A stretch of DNA of 64,000 nucleotides from Bauldia sp. (lineage in GTDB: Bacteria; Pseudomonadota; Alphaproteobacteria; Rhizobiales; Kaistiaceae): positions 558,001 through 622,000 of the forward strand of contig JBBCGQ010000001.1 of NCBI GenBank assembly GCA_037200845.1. The letters are read 5' to 3'. The notes below the pieces were generated by a model. It ran no database searches and was not told where the DNA came from. It saw nothing but the letters and a program-made list of their open reading frames with translations. Each line of letters starts with the position of its first letter. Position 1 is the first letter of the stretch. Both the position numbers and the translations under genes were made by a program. This document shows positions 33,395 to 42,657 of the stretch, in pieces.

Positions 33395-35260
33395 ATGATC
33401 AGGCGTGCAGGAAGGGCGGTACTGGCCGGGACGGCCGCCGCCATGCTGGCGCTTTCGGCGGGGACGCCGGCTTTTGCCGCCGAGGGCGCCCTGCCGCCAC
33501 TCGTCCACGACATGGGCATTGGCATTTTCCTGTCCGGCCTGCTCGCCATCGTATTTTCGCGCATCAAGTTCCCGGCCATCGCCGGCTACATCCTGGCCGG
33601 CATCATCGCCGGCCCCCTGGCGCTGAAGCTGGTCACCGACAGCGCCAACATCGACACCATCGCCGAGTTGGGCTTCGTCCTCCTGCTCTTCGTCATCGGC
33701 CTGGAGATGGACGTCGGCAAGATCATCTCGAGCGGCCGCACGATCATCCTCACCGGTCTCGTGCAGTATCCGCTGATCATCCTGTTCGGCTTCATCGTCG
33801 CACAGGGCCTCGCGCTGCTCGGCCTCGGCGGGTTGCTCGGGCCTCTCGGTCCGCTCTACGTCGGCCTCGTCATCGGCGGCTCGTCGACCCTGCTCGTCGT
33901 CAAGCTGTTCCAGGAGGCGTTCGAACTCGACACCGTTCCCGGCCGTGTCGCGCTCGGCCTGCTCGTCATCGAAGACGTCTGGGCGATCGTCATCATTGTC
34001 ATCCAGCCGAGCCTCGAGCATCCCGAGTTCCTGTCGATTCTCGAATCGTTCGTCGGCATCGCCATCCTCGCCGGGCTGACGTTCCTGTGCGCGCGTACGC
34101 TGTTCCCCGTCGCCTTCCGCTGGATCGCGAAGGTGCCTGAGATCATCCTCGTGGGCGCGCTCGCCTGGTGCTTCGCCATCGTCTTCCTCGGCGCCAGCTT
34201 CGACTGGCTGCTCGAGATTTCGGCCGGCCTGCATACGCATCTCGCCGTCGGCTCCGGCATGGGCGCGCTGATCGCCGGCGCCACTATCGCCAGCCTGCCG
34301 TATTCGATCGAGATCAGCACCAAGGTCAGCGTGGTGAAGGATTTTTTCGTCACGCTGTTCTTCGTCGGTCTCGGCCTGTCGATCCCGCAGCCTTCCGGCG
34401 TCGGCGTGCTGATCCTCGCTGTCGGCATCGCCATCGCCGCCATTGCCGCCCGCCAGCTCATCGTCTTCCCGCTGCTCTACTTCAACGGCCTCGACCAGCG
34501 GAACGCCGAGGTCACCTCCGTGCGCATGGCCCAGATTTCCGAATTCAGCCTGGTCATCGCCTTCCTCGGCTCCGATCTCGGCCACCTGTCGCGCGACCTG
34601 TCGAGCGCCATCGTCTTTGCCTTCGTGCTGACCGCGCTGGCGACGACGCCGCTCTATCGCAACGCCTACCGCATCCACGCGGCCCTCGCGCCGACGCTCC
34701 GCCGCCTCGGTTTCAAGGATCCGCCCGCTGCCGACAAGGTCGACGACAAGGAGTGGCGCCTGGCGCTGCTGGGCTTCCACCGCGTCGCTTCCTCGCTGCT
34801 CCACGACATCGCCCGCGACGACCCGGAGCTGGTCAAGGAGACGCTGGTCGTCGACTTCGCGGTGACGCTGCACGACCGCATCCGCGCCGTCGGCGCTCAC
34901 GTCGAATACGGCGATCTGTCCAACCCCGACACGCTGCACCACGCCGGCATCGACCGCGCCCGCGTCGTCGTCTCGACGGTGCCGGACGACCTGATCCGCG
35001 GCACCAGCAACAAGCGCATCGTCGGCGCGGTGCGCAAGCTGAACCCGGGCGCCATCATCATCGCCAACGCGGTGACCATCGCCGAGAGCGACGAGATCTA
35101 CGCCGCCGGCGCCGACTACGTCTTCCTGTCGCGCATCGATACGGCGCGCGCGCTGGGCGAGGCGATCGGCATGGCGCTGAACGGCTCGCTCAAGGACTAC
35201 CGCGCCAGGATCGAGCAGGAAGTCGGAGACATCCGCGCGCGGCGTGAAGTGCTGCCGTAA
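33395..35260 (+). CDS. CPA2-family monovalent cation:proton antiporter with TrkA-N domain
   Basis: 621 residues: a signal/first helix (AVLAGTAAAMLALSAG), a CPA2 membrane domain of about 12 helices (ELGFVLLLFVIGLEMDVGKI; VGLVIGGSSTLLVVKLFQEA; ISEFSLVIAFLGSDLGHLSR), and a C-terminal NAD-binding RCK/TrkA-N domain (VVDFAVTLHDRIRAVGAHVE; SNPDTLHHAGIDRARVVVST). Resembles KefB/YbaL-type K+ or Na+/H+ exchangers. Inner membrane. The start is one of two adjacent codons (TTG 33392, ATG 33395). No KefF-type partner gene adjoins it. Confidence 0.92.
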   Translation: MIRRAGRAVLAGTAAAMLALSAGTPAFAAEGALPPLVHDMGIGIFLSGLLAIVFSRIKFPAIAGYILAGIIAGPLALKLVTDSANIDTIAELGFVLLLFVIGLEMDVGKIISSGRTIILTGLVQYPLIILFGFIVAQGLALLGLGGLLGPLGPLYVGLVIGGSSTLLVVKLFQEAFELDTVPGRVALGLLVIEDVWAIVIIVIQPSLEHPEFLSILESFVGIAILAGLTFLCARTLFPVAFRWIAKVPEIILVGALAWCFAIVFLGASFDWLLEISAGLHTHLAVGSGMGALIAGATIASLPYSIEISTKVSVVKDFFVTLFFVGLGLSIPQPSGVGVLILAVGIAIAAIAARQLIVFPLLYFNGLDQRNAEVTSVRMAQISEFSLVIAFLGSDLGHLSRDLSSAIVFAFVLTALATTPLYRNAYRIHAALAPTLRRLGFKDPPAADKVDDKEWRLALLGFHRVASSLLHDIARDDPELVKETLVVDFAVTLHDRIRAVGAHVEYGDLSNPDTLHHAGIDRARVVVSTVPDDLIRGTSNKRIVGAVRKLNPGAIIIANAVTIAESDEIYAAGADYVFLSRIDTARALGEAIGMALNGSLKDYRARIEQEVGDIRARREVLP

Positions 35261-35273
35261 AAGCAGCGATGCG

Positions 35274-36050
35274 CTACGGCATCAACTGCCCGCCGTTGAC
35301 CTCGATCACCTGCCCGACGACGTAGCTCGACAATGCCTCCGAGGCGAGGAACAGGTACGCGCCGACGCATTCCTCGGCGGTGCCGGTGCGTCCCTGCGGG
35401 ATCGTCGCGATCATCGACTTCATCTGCTCCGCATTCGAGTAGCGCTCGTGGAACGGCGTGTCGATGACGCCCGGCGCCACCGCGTTGATGCGGATCCTGG
35501 CGCCGATGAATTCCTTCGAGAGGCCGTGCGTCATGCTCGACACGAATCCCTTGGACGAGGCGTAGAGCACGGAGCCGCCGCCGCCGCCCGAGCGCGCCGC
35601 GACCGAACTCGTGTTGATGATGAAGCCGCCGCCCGCCTGCTTGAGATGCGGGACCGCCGCCTGCGTCGCGACCCACACCGAGCGGGCGTTCAGGTCCATC
35701 ACGTTGTCGTAGTGCTCGTCGGTGATCTCGCCCATAGGCTTCCGCCCGAGCATGCCGCCGGCGTTATTGATCAGGCCGTCGAGCCCGCCGAGCGCCTTGG
35801 CGGCGTCGTCGACCACCGCCCGGCTCCCCGCCGCGCTCCCCATGTCGCCGTGAACGAGCACGACGCTGCCGCCGGCTCTCTTGATCTCGGCCGCCACCGC
35901 CTCGGCCGCCTCGCGGCTGGCGTTGTAGTGGAGCGCGACTTTGGCGCCCTGCGCCGCGAAAGCCTTGGCGACGACCGCGCCGATGCCGGTCGAGGCGCCG
36001 GTGATGAGCACGCGCTTGCCGGCGAGGTCGGGAATGACGAGGGCAGCCAT
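35274..36050 (-). CDS. SDR-family oxidoreductase (FabG/glucose dehydrogenase-like)
   Basis: 258 residues. TGxxxGIG as ITGASTGIGAVVAKAF, NNAG in LINNAGGMLG, catalytic Ser in INTSSVAA, YxxSK as LYASSKGFVSSM, and a C-terminus SYVVGQVIEVNGGQLMP typical of FabG-like enzymes with NGG. The ATG has AGGA about 10 bases upstream. Converges with the antiporter gene (13 bp apart). The EamA transporter gene lies upstream on the same strand, possibly co-transcribed. Substrate unknown. Confidence 0.93.
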   Translation of the reverse strand: MAALVIPDLAGKRVLITGASTGIGAVVAKAFAAQGAKVALHYNASREAAEAVAAEIKRAGGSVVLVHGDMGSAAGSRAVVDDAAKALGGLDGLINNAGGMLGRKPMGEITDEHYDNVMDLNARSVWVATQAAVPHLKQAGGGFIINTSSVAARSGGGGGSVLYASSKGFVSSMTHGLSKEFIGARIRINAVAPGVIDTPFHERYSNAEQMKSMIATIPQGRTGTAEECVGAYLFLASEALSSYVVGQVIEVNGGQLMP

Positions 36051-36135
36051 GGGTCTGATCCTGAGAAGAGGGGCGGGGCGGGGATTTATGCCCGCCGGCC
36101 CCCATACTTGGCAAACCGGGCGGCGCGGCGTTGGC

Positions 36136-37077
36136 TCACAGCGCCGCCTCGCCGATATCGGGCTTGCGCTCGCGCGGCCGCGCAATCCAGATGCCGGCGA
36201 CGATCACGAGGCCGCCGACCGCCTGGAGCAGCGTCACCCGCTCGCTGAGGATGAGCCAGCCGAGCCCTGCGGCGGCCAGCGCCTCGAGGAAAATGACGAG
36301 CGAGGAAAACATCGCCGGCAGCGCGCCAAGCGCCACGGTCAGCAGCCCCTGGCCGCCGGCGTGGCTGACCCAGGCAAGCGCGATCAGGATCGCCCAGCCG
36401 CGAAAGTCCATCGGCAGGAAACGCTGCCCGAGAAAAAATTGCGCGCCCAGCGCAACCACCGCCAGCAGGACCGTCGTGATGACGCTCATGTAGAAAGTCA
36501 CGAATGCCGCCCGGTGGCGCTCGCGCGCCTTCTCGACCGCCAGAAAATAGCCGCCGAAAAACACCGCGGTCGCCGCTGCCAGACCGTCGCCGACCAGCCG
36601 CTCCGGGGCGAGGGCAAACGACTGGCCGATGAGGGCCAGCCCGCCGAGCAGGCAGAGGCCCAGCCCGCCAAGCGCCGCCGCCGAGACGCGCCGGCGATAG
36701 ACCAGCCAGCCGAAGATCACGACCCAGACCGGCGCCGTGGTGGCGAAGAAGGTGGCGTTGGCGACGGTCGTGTTGAGAATGGCGAGATGCCAGAAGAACA
36801 GGTCCGCCGTGAAGAACAGCGCGGTGGCGACGATCGGCCCCGAGAAGCGCGGCGACAGGTCGGGGGAGGGCGCCCGCGCCTCCTCGACCCGCATCCAGGC
36901 GTAGAGAACCGGAAGCGCGAGGAACACGCGGTAGAAGGCCGAGGCAAAGGGGCCGACGTCGGCAAGGCGGACGAAGATCGGCGAGACACCCATGGCGACG
37001 GCGCCGCCCAGCAGGGCGGCGAAGGCGGGCCAGAAGGCACCGCGCGGCGGCGCGGCGTCGGAAGCAGTCGCGGTCAT
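36136..37077 (-). CDS. EamA-type (DMT superfamily) transporter
   Basis: 313-residue inner-membrane protein with ten predicted helices in two EamA repeats (for example FAALLGGAVAMGVSPIFVRL; VANATFFATTAPVWVVIFGW; LPAMFSSLVIFLEALAAAGL). DMT proteins of this type export amino acids, metabolites or take up sugars and nucleotides; the substrate is not predictable. The N-terminus is cytoplasmic and short (MTATASDAAPPRG). Confidence 0.92.
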   Translation of the reverse strand: MTATASDAAPPRGAFWPAFAALLGGAVAMGVSPIFVRLADVGPFASAFYRVFLALPVLYAWMRVEEARAPSPDLSPRFSGPIVATALFFTADLFFWHLAILNTTVANATFFATTAPVWVVIFGWLVYRRRVSAAALGGLGLCLLGGLALIGQSFALAPERLVGDGLAAATAVFFGGYFLAVEKARERHRAAFVTFYMSVITTVLLAVVALGAQFFLGQRFLPMDFRGWAILIALAWVSHAGGQGLLTVALGALPAMFSSLVIFLEALAAAGLGWLILSERVTLLQAVGGLVIVAGIWIARPRERKPDIGEAAL

Positions 37078-37281
37078 GGCATCTCCGGAGGGCTCGGCCG
37101 ATGTCGTTTAGAGGATTGCGCGCCCCGAATGAACCCCGTCGGCAGGGCCGGCCGGGCGTCTCGCCCGTCGCCATAGCGCATAGCGCACAGCCGCGACGCC
37201 ATATTTCTTGAGTTTTGCCGGGATTCGGCGTCAACATCGCGCCCGGTCAGCCGAGTCGCTGGCCGGTGGCCGGTATCGGGC

Positions 37282-37749
37282 GTGCAGATACGTGACGCGG
37301 AAGACGCAGACCTTGACGGTCTCCAGGCGCTCGAGGCGCGGTCTTTCGCATCCGACCGCATCGCCCGCCGCAGTCTCAGGCGCCTCATCGACGGACCGAG
37401 CGCGAGCCTTCGCGTCGCCGTCAAGCGCGGGGAACTTCAGGGCTACCATCTGGTTCTGTTCCGGAAGGGTTCGTTGGTCGCCCGCCTTTATTCCATCGCT
37501 GTCGATGACAGGCACCGCGGTGCCGGTGTGGGCGCAAGCCTCCTCGCCGATGCCCTGTCGGTCGCGCGCGATCGCGGGTGCGATGTGCTGAGGCTCGAAG
37601 TGCGCGAAGACAACGCCGCCGCGATAAGCTTGTACGAGCGCCGCGGCTTCACGCCGATCGGGCGCTACGCCGACTACTACGCCGATGGCACTGACGCGCT
37701 GCGCTACGAGAAGACGTTGGCGACGGTGCGCAAGAGGCGGAGCAAGTGA
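37282..37749 (+). CDS. GNAT-family N-acetyltransferase
   Basis: 155 residues, GTG start. The acetyl-CoA-binding motif is VDDRHRGAGVGASLLADAL, then LEVREDNAAAISLYERRGF, a RimI-like arrangement. It overlaps the next gene by GTGA, and the neighbour is an ATP-grasp peptide ligase, so the pair probably acts on the same amino-acid or peptide substrate. The C-terminal tail is basic (KRRSK). Confidence 0.92.
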   Translation: MQIRDAEDADLDGLQALEARSFASDRIARRSLRRLIDGPSASLRVAVKRGELQGYHLVLFRKGSLVARLYSIAVDDRHRGAGVGASLLADALSVARDRGCDVLRLEVREDNAAAISLYERRGFTPIGRYADYYADGTDALRYEKTLATVRKRRSK

Positions 37750-39209
37750 CCGTGGCCGACTGGGTCATCCTCGTCGACTCGCCGCGCGATTTTCCGAACG
37801 CCGACACGCCGCACAAGGTCATCACCACCAAGGATTACCTGGCGCGCACCAATCTCTTCCGCGGCTCGCGCCCGAAGATGATCAACCTGTCGCGCTCGTT
37901 CAACTATCAGAGCCGCGGCTACTACTGCTCGCTGCTCGCCGAGGCGCGCGGCCATCGCGTCATGCCCTCGGTCGAGACGATGGTCGACCTCGGCGCCCGC
38001 CAGCTTTACGCCCAGGCGCTGCCCGAGCTCGACGACTCGCTGTCGAAGGCCCTCGCCGCCGCCGAAGACAAGACCACGCCGCATCGGCTGCTCTCCTATT
38101 TCGGCACCATCGCCGACCATCGCTTCGATCGCTTCGGCCGCCTCCTGTTCGACTGGTTCCGCTGCCCGGTGCTGGAAGTCACGATCGAGAACGGCGGCCG
38201 CCCGCAGATCAAGAAGCTGGCAGCGCTGTCGATCACCAGACTGACGCCGGAGGAGCTGGTCGACTTCCACGCCGCGCTCCACAACCACACGACGCGCGAG
38301 TGGAAATCGAAGAAGGATCGCGCCACGCCGCGCTATTCCTTCGCGGTCCTCTACAATCCGCAGGAGGAACTGCCGCCTTCGAGCCTCGCCAGCCTCAAGC
38401 ACTGGTCGCGCATTGCCGAAAAATTCGGCGTCGAAGTCGAGCCGATCACGCGCCGCGACCTGCCGCGCCTCGCCGAGTTCGATGCGCTGTTCATTCGCGA
38501 GACGACGTCGATCGACGACCACACCTACCGGTTCGCTCGCCGCGCCATGCAGGAAGGCATGCCGGTCATCGACGACCCGATCTCGATGATCCGCTGCACC
38601 AACAAGATCTACCTGCACGAGCTGATGACCTCTAACGGCATCGCCGTGCCGCCGACCGTCATCCTCGCCGGCATGCACGACCTGACGCGCGCCGCCGACG
38701 AGCTCGGCTTCCCGATGGTGCTGAAGGTGCCCGACTCGTCCTTCTCGCGCGGCGTCAAGAAGGTCGACAACGTCGCCGAACTGAACACGCTGGCTAAGGA
38801 ATGGTTCGAGGACACCGACCTGCTGCTCGCCCAGCAGTTCATGCCGACGACGTTCGACTGGCGCGTCGGCGTGCTCGGCGGCAAACCGATTTTCGTCTGC
38901 CAGTACATGATGGCCAAGAAGCACTGGCAGATCGTCAAGCACGGCGCCGACGGCCACCTGATCGAGGGCGCGCACAACACCATCGCGCTGTCCGAGGCGC
39001 CGCCCGAGGTCGTCGACATCGGCCTGCGCGCCGCGCAACTGATCGGGCAGGGCCTCTACGGCGTCGATATCAAGCAGACGCCGCACGGCATCTTCGTCGT
39101 CGAGGTGAACGACAACCCGAACATCGAGCACGGCGTCGAGGACCAGGCCGAGAAGGACCAGGTCTGGATTGAACTGACGCGCTGGTTCACGGATCGGCTG
39201 GATAACTAG
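37746..39209 (+). CDS. RimK-like ATP-grasp ligase with RLAN N-terminal domain
   Basis: 487 residues. Residues 1-170 match the RLAN domain that precedes a subset of RimK-like ATP-grasp enzymes (WVILVDSPRDFPNADTPHKV; SFNYQSRGYYCSLLAEARGH). The ATP-grasp core follows: DALFIRETTSIDDHTYRF, MVLKVPDSSFSRGVKKV, DWRVGVLGGKPIFVCQYMM and metal ligands in VVEVNDNPNIEHGVED. Such enzymes form peptide-like amide bonds between a carboxylate and an amino acid, often glutamate. The acceptor here is unknown. Translationally coupled to the GNAT gene. A palindromic repeat follows the stop. Confidence 0.9.
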   Translation: MTVADWVILVDSPRDFPNADTPHKVITTKDYLARTNLFRGSRPKMINLSRSFNYQSRGYYCSLLAEARGHRVMPSVETMVDLGARQLYAQALPELDDSLSKALAAAEDKTTPHRLLSYFGTIADHRFDRFGRLLFDWFRCPVLEVTIENGGRPQIKKLAALSITRLTPEELVDFHAALHNHTTREWKSKKDRATPRYSFAVLYNPQEELPPSSLASLKHWSRIAEKFGVEVEPITRRDLPRLAEFDALFIRETTSIDDHTYRFARRAMQEGMPVIDDPISMIRCTNKIYLHELMTSNGIAVPPTVILAGMHDLTRAADELGFPMVLKVPDSSFSRGVKKVDNVAELNTLAKEWFEDTDLLLAQQFMPTTFDWRVGVLGGKPIFVCQYMMAKKHWQIVKHGADGHLIEGAHNTIALSEAPPEVVDIGLRAAQLIGQGLYGVDIKQTPHGIFVVEVNDNPNIEHGVEDQAEKDQVWIELTRWFTDRLDN

Positions 39210-39228
39210 CGAGCCGAGGGCAGGAGAG

Positions 39229-39366
39229 ACACCCCTCCCCAAAACCGCGATGCGGTTTTGGCCCTCCCGCAAGGGGAGGGCTCGACTCGTTGGAAGACCT
39301 GAACTCCGCTTGAACCCTCCCCTTGCGGGAGGGTCAAAACGCCGAAGGCGTTTTGGGGAGGGGTGT
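39229..39366. repeat. Intergenic palindromic repeat, family A
   Basis: Outer arms ACACCCCTCCCCAAAAC and GTTTTGGGGAGGGGTGT are perfect inverted copies, with inner inverted arms CCCTCCCGCAAGGGGAGGG and CCCTCCCCTTGCGGGAGGG. Nested hairpins AAACCGCGATGCGGTTT and AACGCCGAAGGCGTT lie between them. The copy at 56996-57151 is of the same family, and the epmB insertion looks related. It may also end transcription of the ligase gene. Confidence 0.85.
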
Positions 39367-39466
39367 GCCGCAACAAACTCCGCCCCAGTAGCGCCGCCAA
39401 ACCCAATCGCGTAGAAAGCGCGCGCCACAGCCGGTTTCCGGCCCATTTCCACTAAGAGCAACACCC

Positions 39467-40741
39467 GTGAGCGACGCCTGGAGCCCGGCCCATGCCGTGC
39501 CGCCGCCATTGCCCAACCCGGAGGACAGCGCGACGCGGAGCGCCTTCCGCCACGTCGGCTTCCGCAATTTCTGGATTGCGCGCTTCCTCGCCACGTTTGC
39601 CATCCAGATCGTCAGCGTCTCGATCGGCTGGCAGATCTATGCGCTGACCTCGAATCCGCTCGACCTCGGCCTCGTCGGCCTCGTCCAGTTTCTGCCCGCG
39701 CTGCTGCTCGTGCTGGTCACCGGCAACGTGTCGGACCGCTACAATCGCCGCGCCATCATGGGTCTCGGCCAGCTCGCCGAGGCGCTCGTCGCCGGCACCG
39801 TGCTGGTGCTCACCGTCTCGGGCCTGATCACGCCGACCTGGATCTTCGCGCTGCTCTTCGTCTTCGGCGTTTCGCGCGCCTTCATGAACCCCGCGTCGTC
39901 CTCCCTCGTCCCCAATCTCGTACCGCCGCAGGATCTGGCGAGCGCCATCGCGCTGTCGACGAGTTCCTGGCAGGTGGCCAACATTGTCGGCCCGGCGGTG
40001 GGCGGCCTGCTCTACGGCATCGGCCCGGGCGTCGCCTATTCGGTCGCGTTCCTTTTCTTCGTCGGCGCTACGGTGTTCATCGCGCTCGTCCCGAAGCCGG
40101 CGCAGAAGACGATGTCGGAGCCGCGCACGTGGACCACGGTCGTCGCCGGCTTCCGTTACGTCTGGCACGAGAAGGTCGTGCTCGGCGCTATCTCGCTCGA
40201 CCTGTTCGCCGTGCTGCTCGGCGGCGCCGTCGCGCTGCTGCCCGCCTACGCCCGCGACATCCTGGTCACCGGCCCGTGGGGCCTCGGCGTGCTGCGCTCG
40301 GCGAGCGGCTTCGGCGCGATCCTCATGGCCGGCTACCTGACGCTCCGTCCGGTGCGCGATCGCGCCGGCGTGCTGATGTTCACCGCCGTCGCCTTCTTTG
40401 GCGTCTTCACCCTCGTCTTCGGCCTCTCGCGCTCGGTCTGGCTTTCCGCGCTGGCGCTGGCGCTCGCCGGCGCCGCCGACATGATCAGCGTCTACATCCG
40501 CGAGACGCTGCTCCAGCTCTGGACGCCGGACGAGGTGCGCGGCCGCGTCAACGCGGTGAACTCCGTCTTCATCGGCGCGTCGAACGAGCTCGGCGAATTC
40601 CGCGCCGGCACGGTGGCGGCCCTCATCGGCGTCGTCCCCGCCGTCGTCATGGGCGGCATCGGCACGCTTGCCGTCGCCGGATTGTGGGCGTGGTGGTTCC
40701 CCGACATCCGCCGCGTCCGAAGACTCGATCGCCGCGCCTAG
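39467..40741 (+). CDS. MFS transporter of the EntS-like (MFS_3) group
   Basis: 424 residues, GTG start, about 12 membrane helices. The family signature between helices 2 and 3 reads GNVSDRYNRRAIM; VFGVSRAFMNPASSSLVPNL and LVPPQDLASAIALSTSSWQV are typical of EntS-like exporters. Inner membrane, drug or siderophore efflux by analogy; no siderophore genes are near. The stop overlaps the end of the convergent GFA gene by 4 nt. Confidence 0.92.
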   Translation: MSDAWSPAHAVPPPLPNPEDSATRSAFRHVGFRNFWIARFLATFAIQIVSVSIGWQIYALTSNPLDLGLVGLVQFLPALLLVLVTGNVSDRYNRRAIMGLGQLAEALVAGTVLVLTVSGLITPTWIFALLFVFGVSRAFMNPASSSLVPNLVPPQDLASAIALSTSSWQVANIVGPAVGGLLYGIGPGVAYSVAFLFFVGATVFIALVPKPAQKTMSEPRTWTTVVAGFRYVWHEKVVLGAISLDLFAVLLGGAVALLPAYARDILVTGPWGLGVLRSASGFGAILMAGYLTLRPVRDRAGVLMFTAVAFFGVFTLVFGLSRSVWLSALALALAGAADMISVYIRETLLQLWTPDEVRGRVNAVNSVFIGASNELGEFRAGTVAALIGVVPAVVMGGIGTLAVAGLWAWWFPDIRRVRRLDRRA

Positions 40742-41223
40742 CTCGCCGGCGGCCATACCGCCGTGTCGTGGTCCGGGTGCTGGCGGTTGGTCCGCCGTAT
40801 CCGCTCGTAGCGTTCCGGCGCGTCGTCGCTGCCGGTCATTGTCTCGGGCAGCGTCAGTATCTCCGCGATCCACGACACGCGTCCTTCGACGCCGTATTGG
40901 TGCTCCGGCTTGATCCGCTCCGGCTCGTCGAGCGAGCCCAGCGACACCGAGATGCGCGGGCGGTCGTGAAACTGATAGGCGAGGGGAGTGCCGCAATCGC
41001 GGCAGAACCCGCGCTGAGCGCTGTCCGAGCTCTGGAACCACGCGAGCGCGCCGCGGGTGACTGCGAACTCCTCCGTGCGCACGCCGGCGAAGGCCCCGAA
41101 AATATTGCCGAACTGCTTCTGGCACATGCGGCAATAGCAGATGTTGGGGTGGGTCGGCGCGGCATGGAGCGCATAGCGCACCGCGCCGCACTGGCACCCG
41201 CCTGTGATCCTGATCGCTGCCAT
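40738..41223 (-). CDS. GFA-family protein (glutathione-dependent formaldehyde-activating-like)
   Basis: 161 residues with the zinc-binding cysteines of the GFA fold: GGCQCGAVRYAL, CYCRMCQKQFGN and GFCRDCGTPLAYQF. Family members bind zinc and, in Gfa, the S-hydroxymethyl glutathione adduct; most are uncharacterised. The stretch HPDHDTAVWPP at the end is conserved in many GFA proteins. Cytoplasmic, monocistronic. Confidence 0.93.
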   Translation of the reverse strand: MAAIRITGGCQCGAVRYALHAAPTHPNICYCRMCQKQFGNIFGAFAGVRTEEFAVTRGALAWFQSSDSAQRGFCRDCGTPLAYQFHDRPRISVSLGSLDEPERIKPEHQYGVEGRVSWIAEILTLPETMTGSDDAPERYERIRRTNRQHPDHDTAVWPPAS

Positions 41224-41349
41224 GCTTCCCCCCGCCGTGGTTTGCTTCCGTCAGTGCATCCTACGTACGGCCGGAGAACCGTCCACCGCCCGTTCAGTTG
41301 CGGTTCAGCCGCCGCGCCCGATTGTGGTGCACGAACAGGGAGACAGACC

Positions 41350-41700
41350 ATGAGCCGCATCGCGTTTCTCGCCCTCGCCGGCCTCGTCGCGGCCGCCGTC
41401 CCCGCCCATGCCGAATTCTTCGGCTGGCAGGTCGCCAACGTCGAAAGCTGGGACGTGCTGAACGTCCGCGCCGCGCCGACTTCCGGCGCAGATATCCTCG
41501 TCGGCTACCCCAACGCCACGCCGCTCAGCCTGACCGGCAAATGCACCGGCGGCCTGAAGCTCGACAACATCAACGGCTGGCCGAAGGATCAGCAGGCATC
41601 AGCCGTGCGCTACCTGTGGTGCGAGGCCTGGGTCGATCCGGTCGGAAACGGCAACTGGCAGTCCGGCTGGGTATACGGAAAGTATATCGCGCCGCTGTAA
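41350..41700 (+). CDS. Secreted SH3-domain protein, 116 aa
   Basis: Signal peptide (IAFLALAGLVAAAVPAHA then EFFGWQ), so periplasmic. The mature part is a bacterial SH3 domain (DVLNVRAAPTSGADILVGYP; WCEAWVDPVGNGNWQSGWVY), which commonly binds peptidoglycan or partner proteins. Two Cys (CTGGLKLDN and WCEAW) may form a disulfide. GGGAG lies eight bases before the ATG. No operon partner. Confidence 0.85.
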   Translation: MSRIAFLALAGLVAAAVPAHAEFFGWQVANVESWDVLNVRAAPTSGADILVGYPNATPLSLTGKCTGGLKLDNINGWPKDQQASAVRYLWCEAWVDPVGNGNWQSGWVYGKYIAPL

Positions 41701-41708
41701 GCTCCCTC

Positions 41709-41820
41709 CGCTCGTCCGCGCGAAAGCGGGGACTCACGCTCCAGCGAAAGCCCACGGCGCGACCATCCTTTGGCGCGTTACTGCCGTCGCCACGGCCCCC
41801 CGCTTTCGCGGGGATGAGCG
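41709..41820. repeat. Intergenic palindromic repeat, family B
   Basis: Left arm CGCTCGTCCGCGCGAAAGCG (continuing GGGA) and right arm CCCCGCTTTCGCGGGGATGAGCG are inverted copies, one end matching CGCTCATCCCCGCGAAAGCG when reversed. About 65 bp separate them. Similar CGCGAAAGCGGGG palindromes are common intergenic repeats in alphaproteobacteria. Only one copy in this window. Confidence 0.7.
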
Positions 41821-41910
41821 GTGAGGGTGAGAATCCTCACGTTCGAATTTACCCGCCCTCAACCTGACCCATATAGCCCAGAAGCGGCCCGCACCGGCTG
41901 AAGGCTCCCC

Positions 41911-42657
41911 ATGAACGCCATCGCTCCCGCCCTCGAACTCCGCGGGCTTGCCAAGACCTTCGACCGCCCGGCCGTCGACCATCTCGACCTGACCGTCCGC
42001 GCCGGCGAGTTTTACGCCCTGCTTGGCCCGAACGGCGCCGGCAAGACCACGACGCTCCGCATGGTCGTCGGTCTTCTCCGTCCCGACGACGGCAGCATCA
42101 AGGTGCAGGGCATCGACGCGCTCGCCGATCCCGTCGCCGCCAAGCGCCAGATGGCGTGGGTCTCCGACGAGCCGATGATCTACGACAAGCTGACGCCGCT
42201 GGAATATCTCGAATTCGTCGCCGGCCTGTGGGGCGTCGAGTCGGAAAAGGCCGAGGCGACCGCCAACCAGTTGATCGACTGGCTCGGCCTGCGTCCTCAC
42301 GCCGACGAACGCTGCGAGGGCTTCTCGCGCGGCATGCGCCAGAAGGTGGCGCTCGCCGGCGCGCTCGTCCACGATCCATCGCTGATCATCCTCGACGAGC
42401 CGCTCACCGGCCTCGACGCCGGCACGGCGCGCCAGGTCAAGGACCTGCTGCAGGCGCGCGTCAAGGCCGGTGGCACGGTCATCATGACGACGCACATCCT
42501 GGAAGTCGCCGAGCGCATGGCCGAGCGGATCGGCGTGCTCACCAACGGCCGCCTCGTCGCCGAGGGCAACCTCGCCGAGCTGCGCCTGCGCGCCGGCCGC
42601 GGCGGCAGCCTCGAGGACGTGTTCCTCACCCTCGTCGGCGACAGCGCCGCGGCATGA
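41911..42657 (+). CDS. ABC-2-type exporter ATP-binding protein
   Basis: 248 residues with Walker A GPNGAGKTTT, signature FSRGMRQKVALA, Walker B LIILDEPLTGLD and switch His TTHILEVAE. The SRGMRQK form of the signature is usual in CcmA/NatA-like exporters. Energises the permease encoded next, whose ATG overlaps this stop (ATGA). Substrate unknown. Confidence 0.95.
   Translation: MNAIAPALELRGLAKTFDRPAVDHLDLTVRAGEFYALLGPNGAGKTTTLRMVVGLLRPDDGSIKVQGIDALADPVAAKRQMAWVSDEPMIYDKLTPLEYLEFVAGLWGVESEKAEATANQLIDWLGLRPHADERCEGFSRGMRQKVALAGALVHDPSLIILDEPLTGLDAGTARQVKDLLQARVKAGGTVIMTTHILEVAERMAERIGVLTNGRLVAEGNLAELRLRAGRGGSLEDVFLTLVGDSAAA

Noticed and set aside
37704-39509. 601-codon minus-strand frame opposite the GNAT/ATP-grasp genes
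   Set aside because: Composition typical of an antisense frame; the plus-strand genes have clear motifs and a GTGA overlap.
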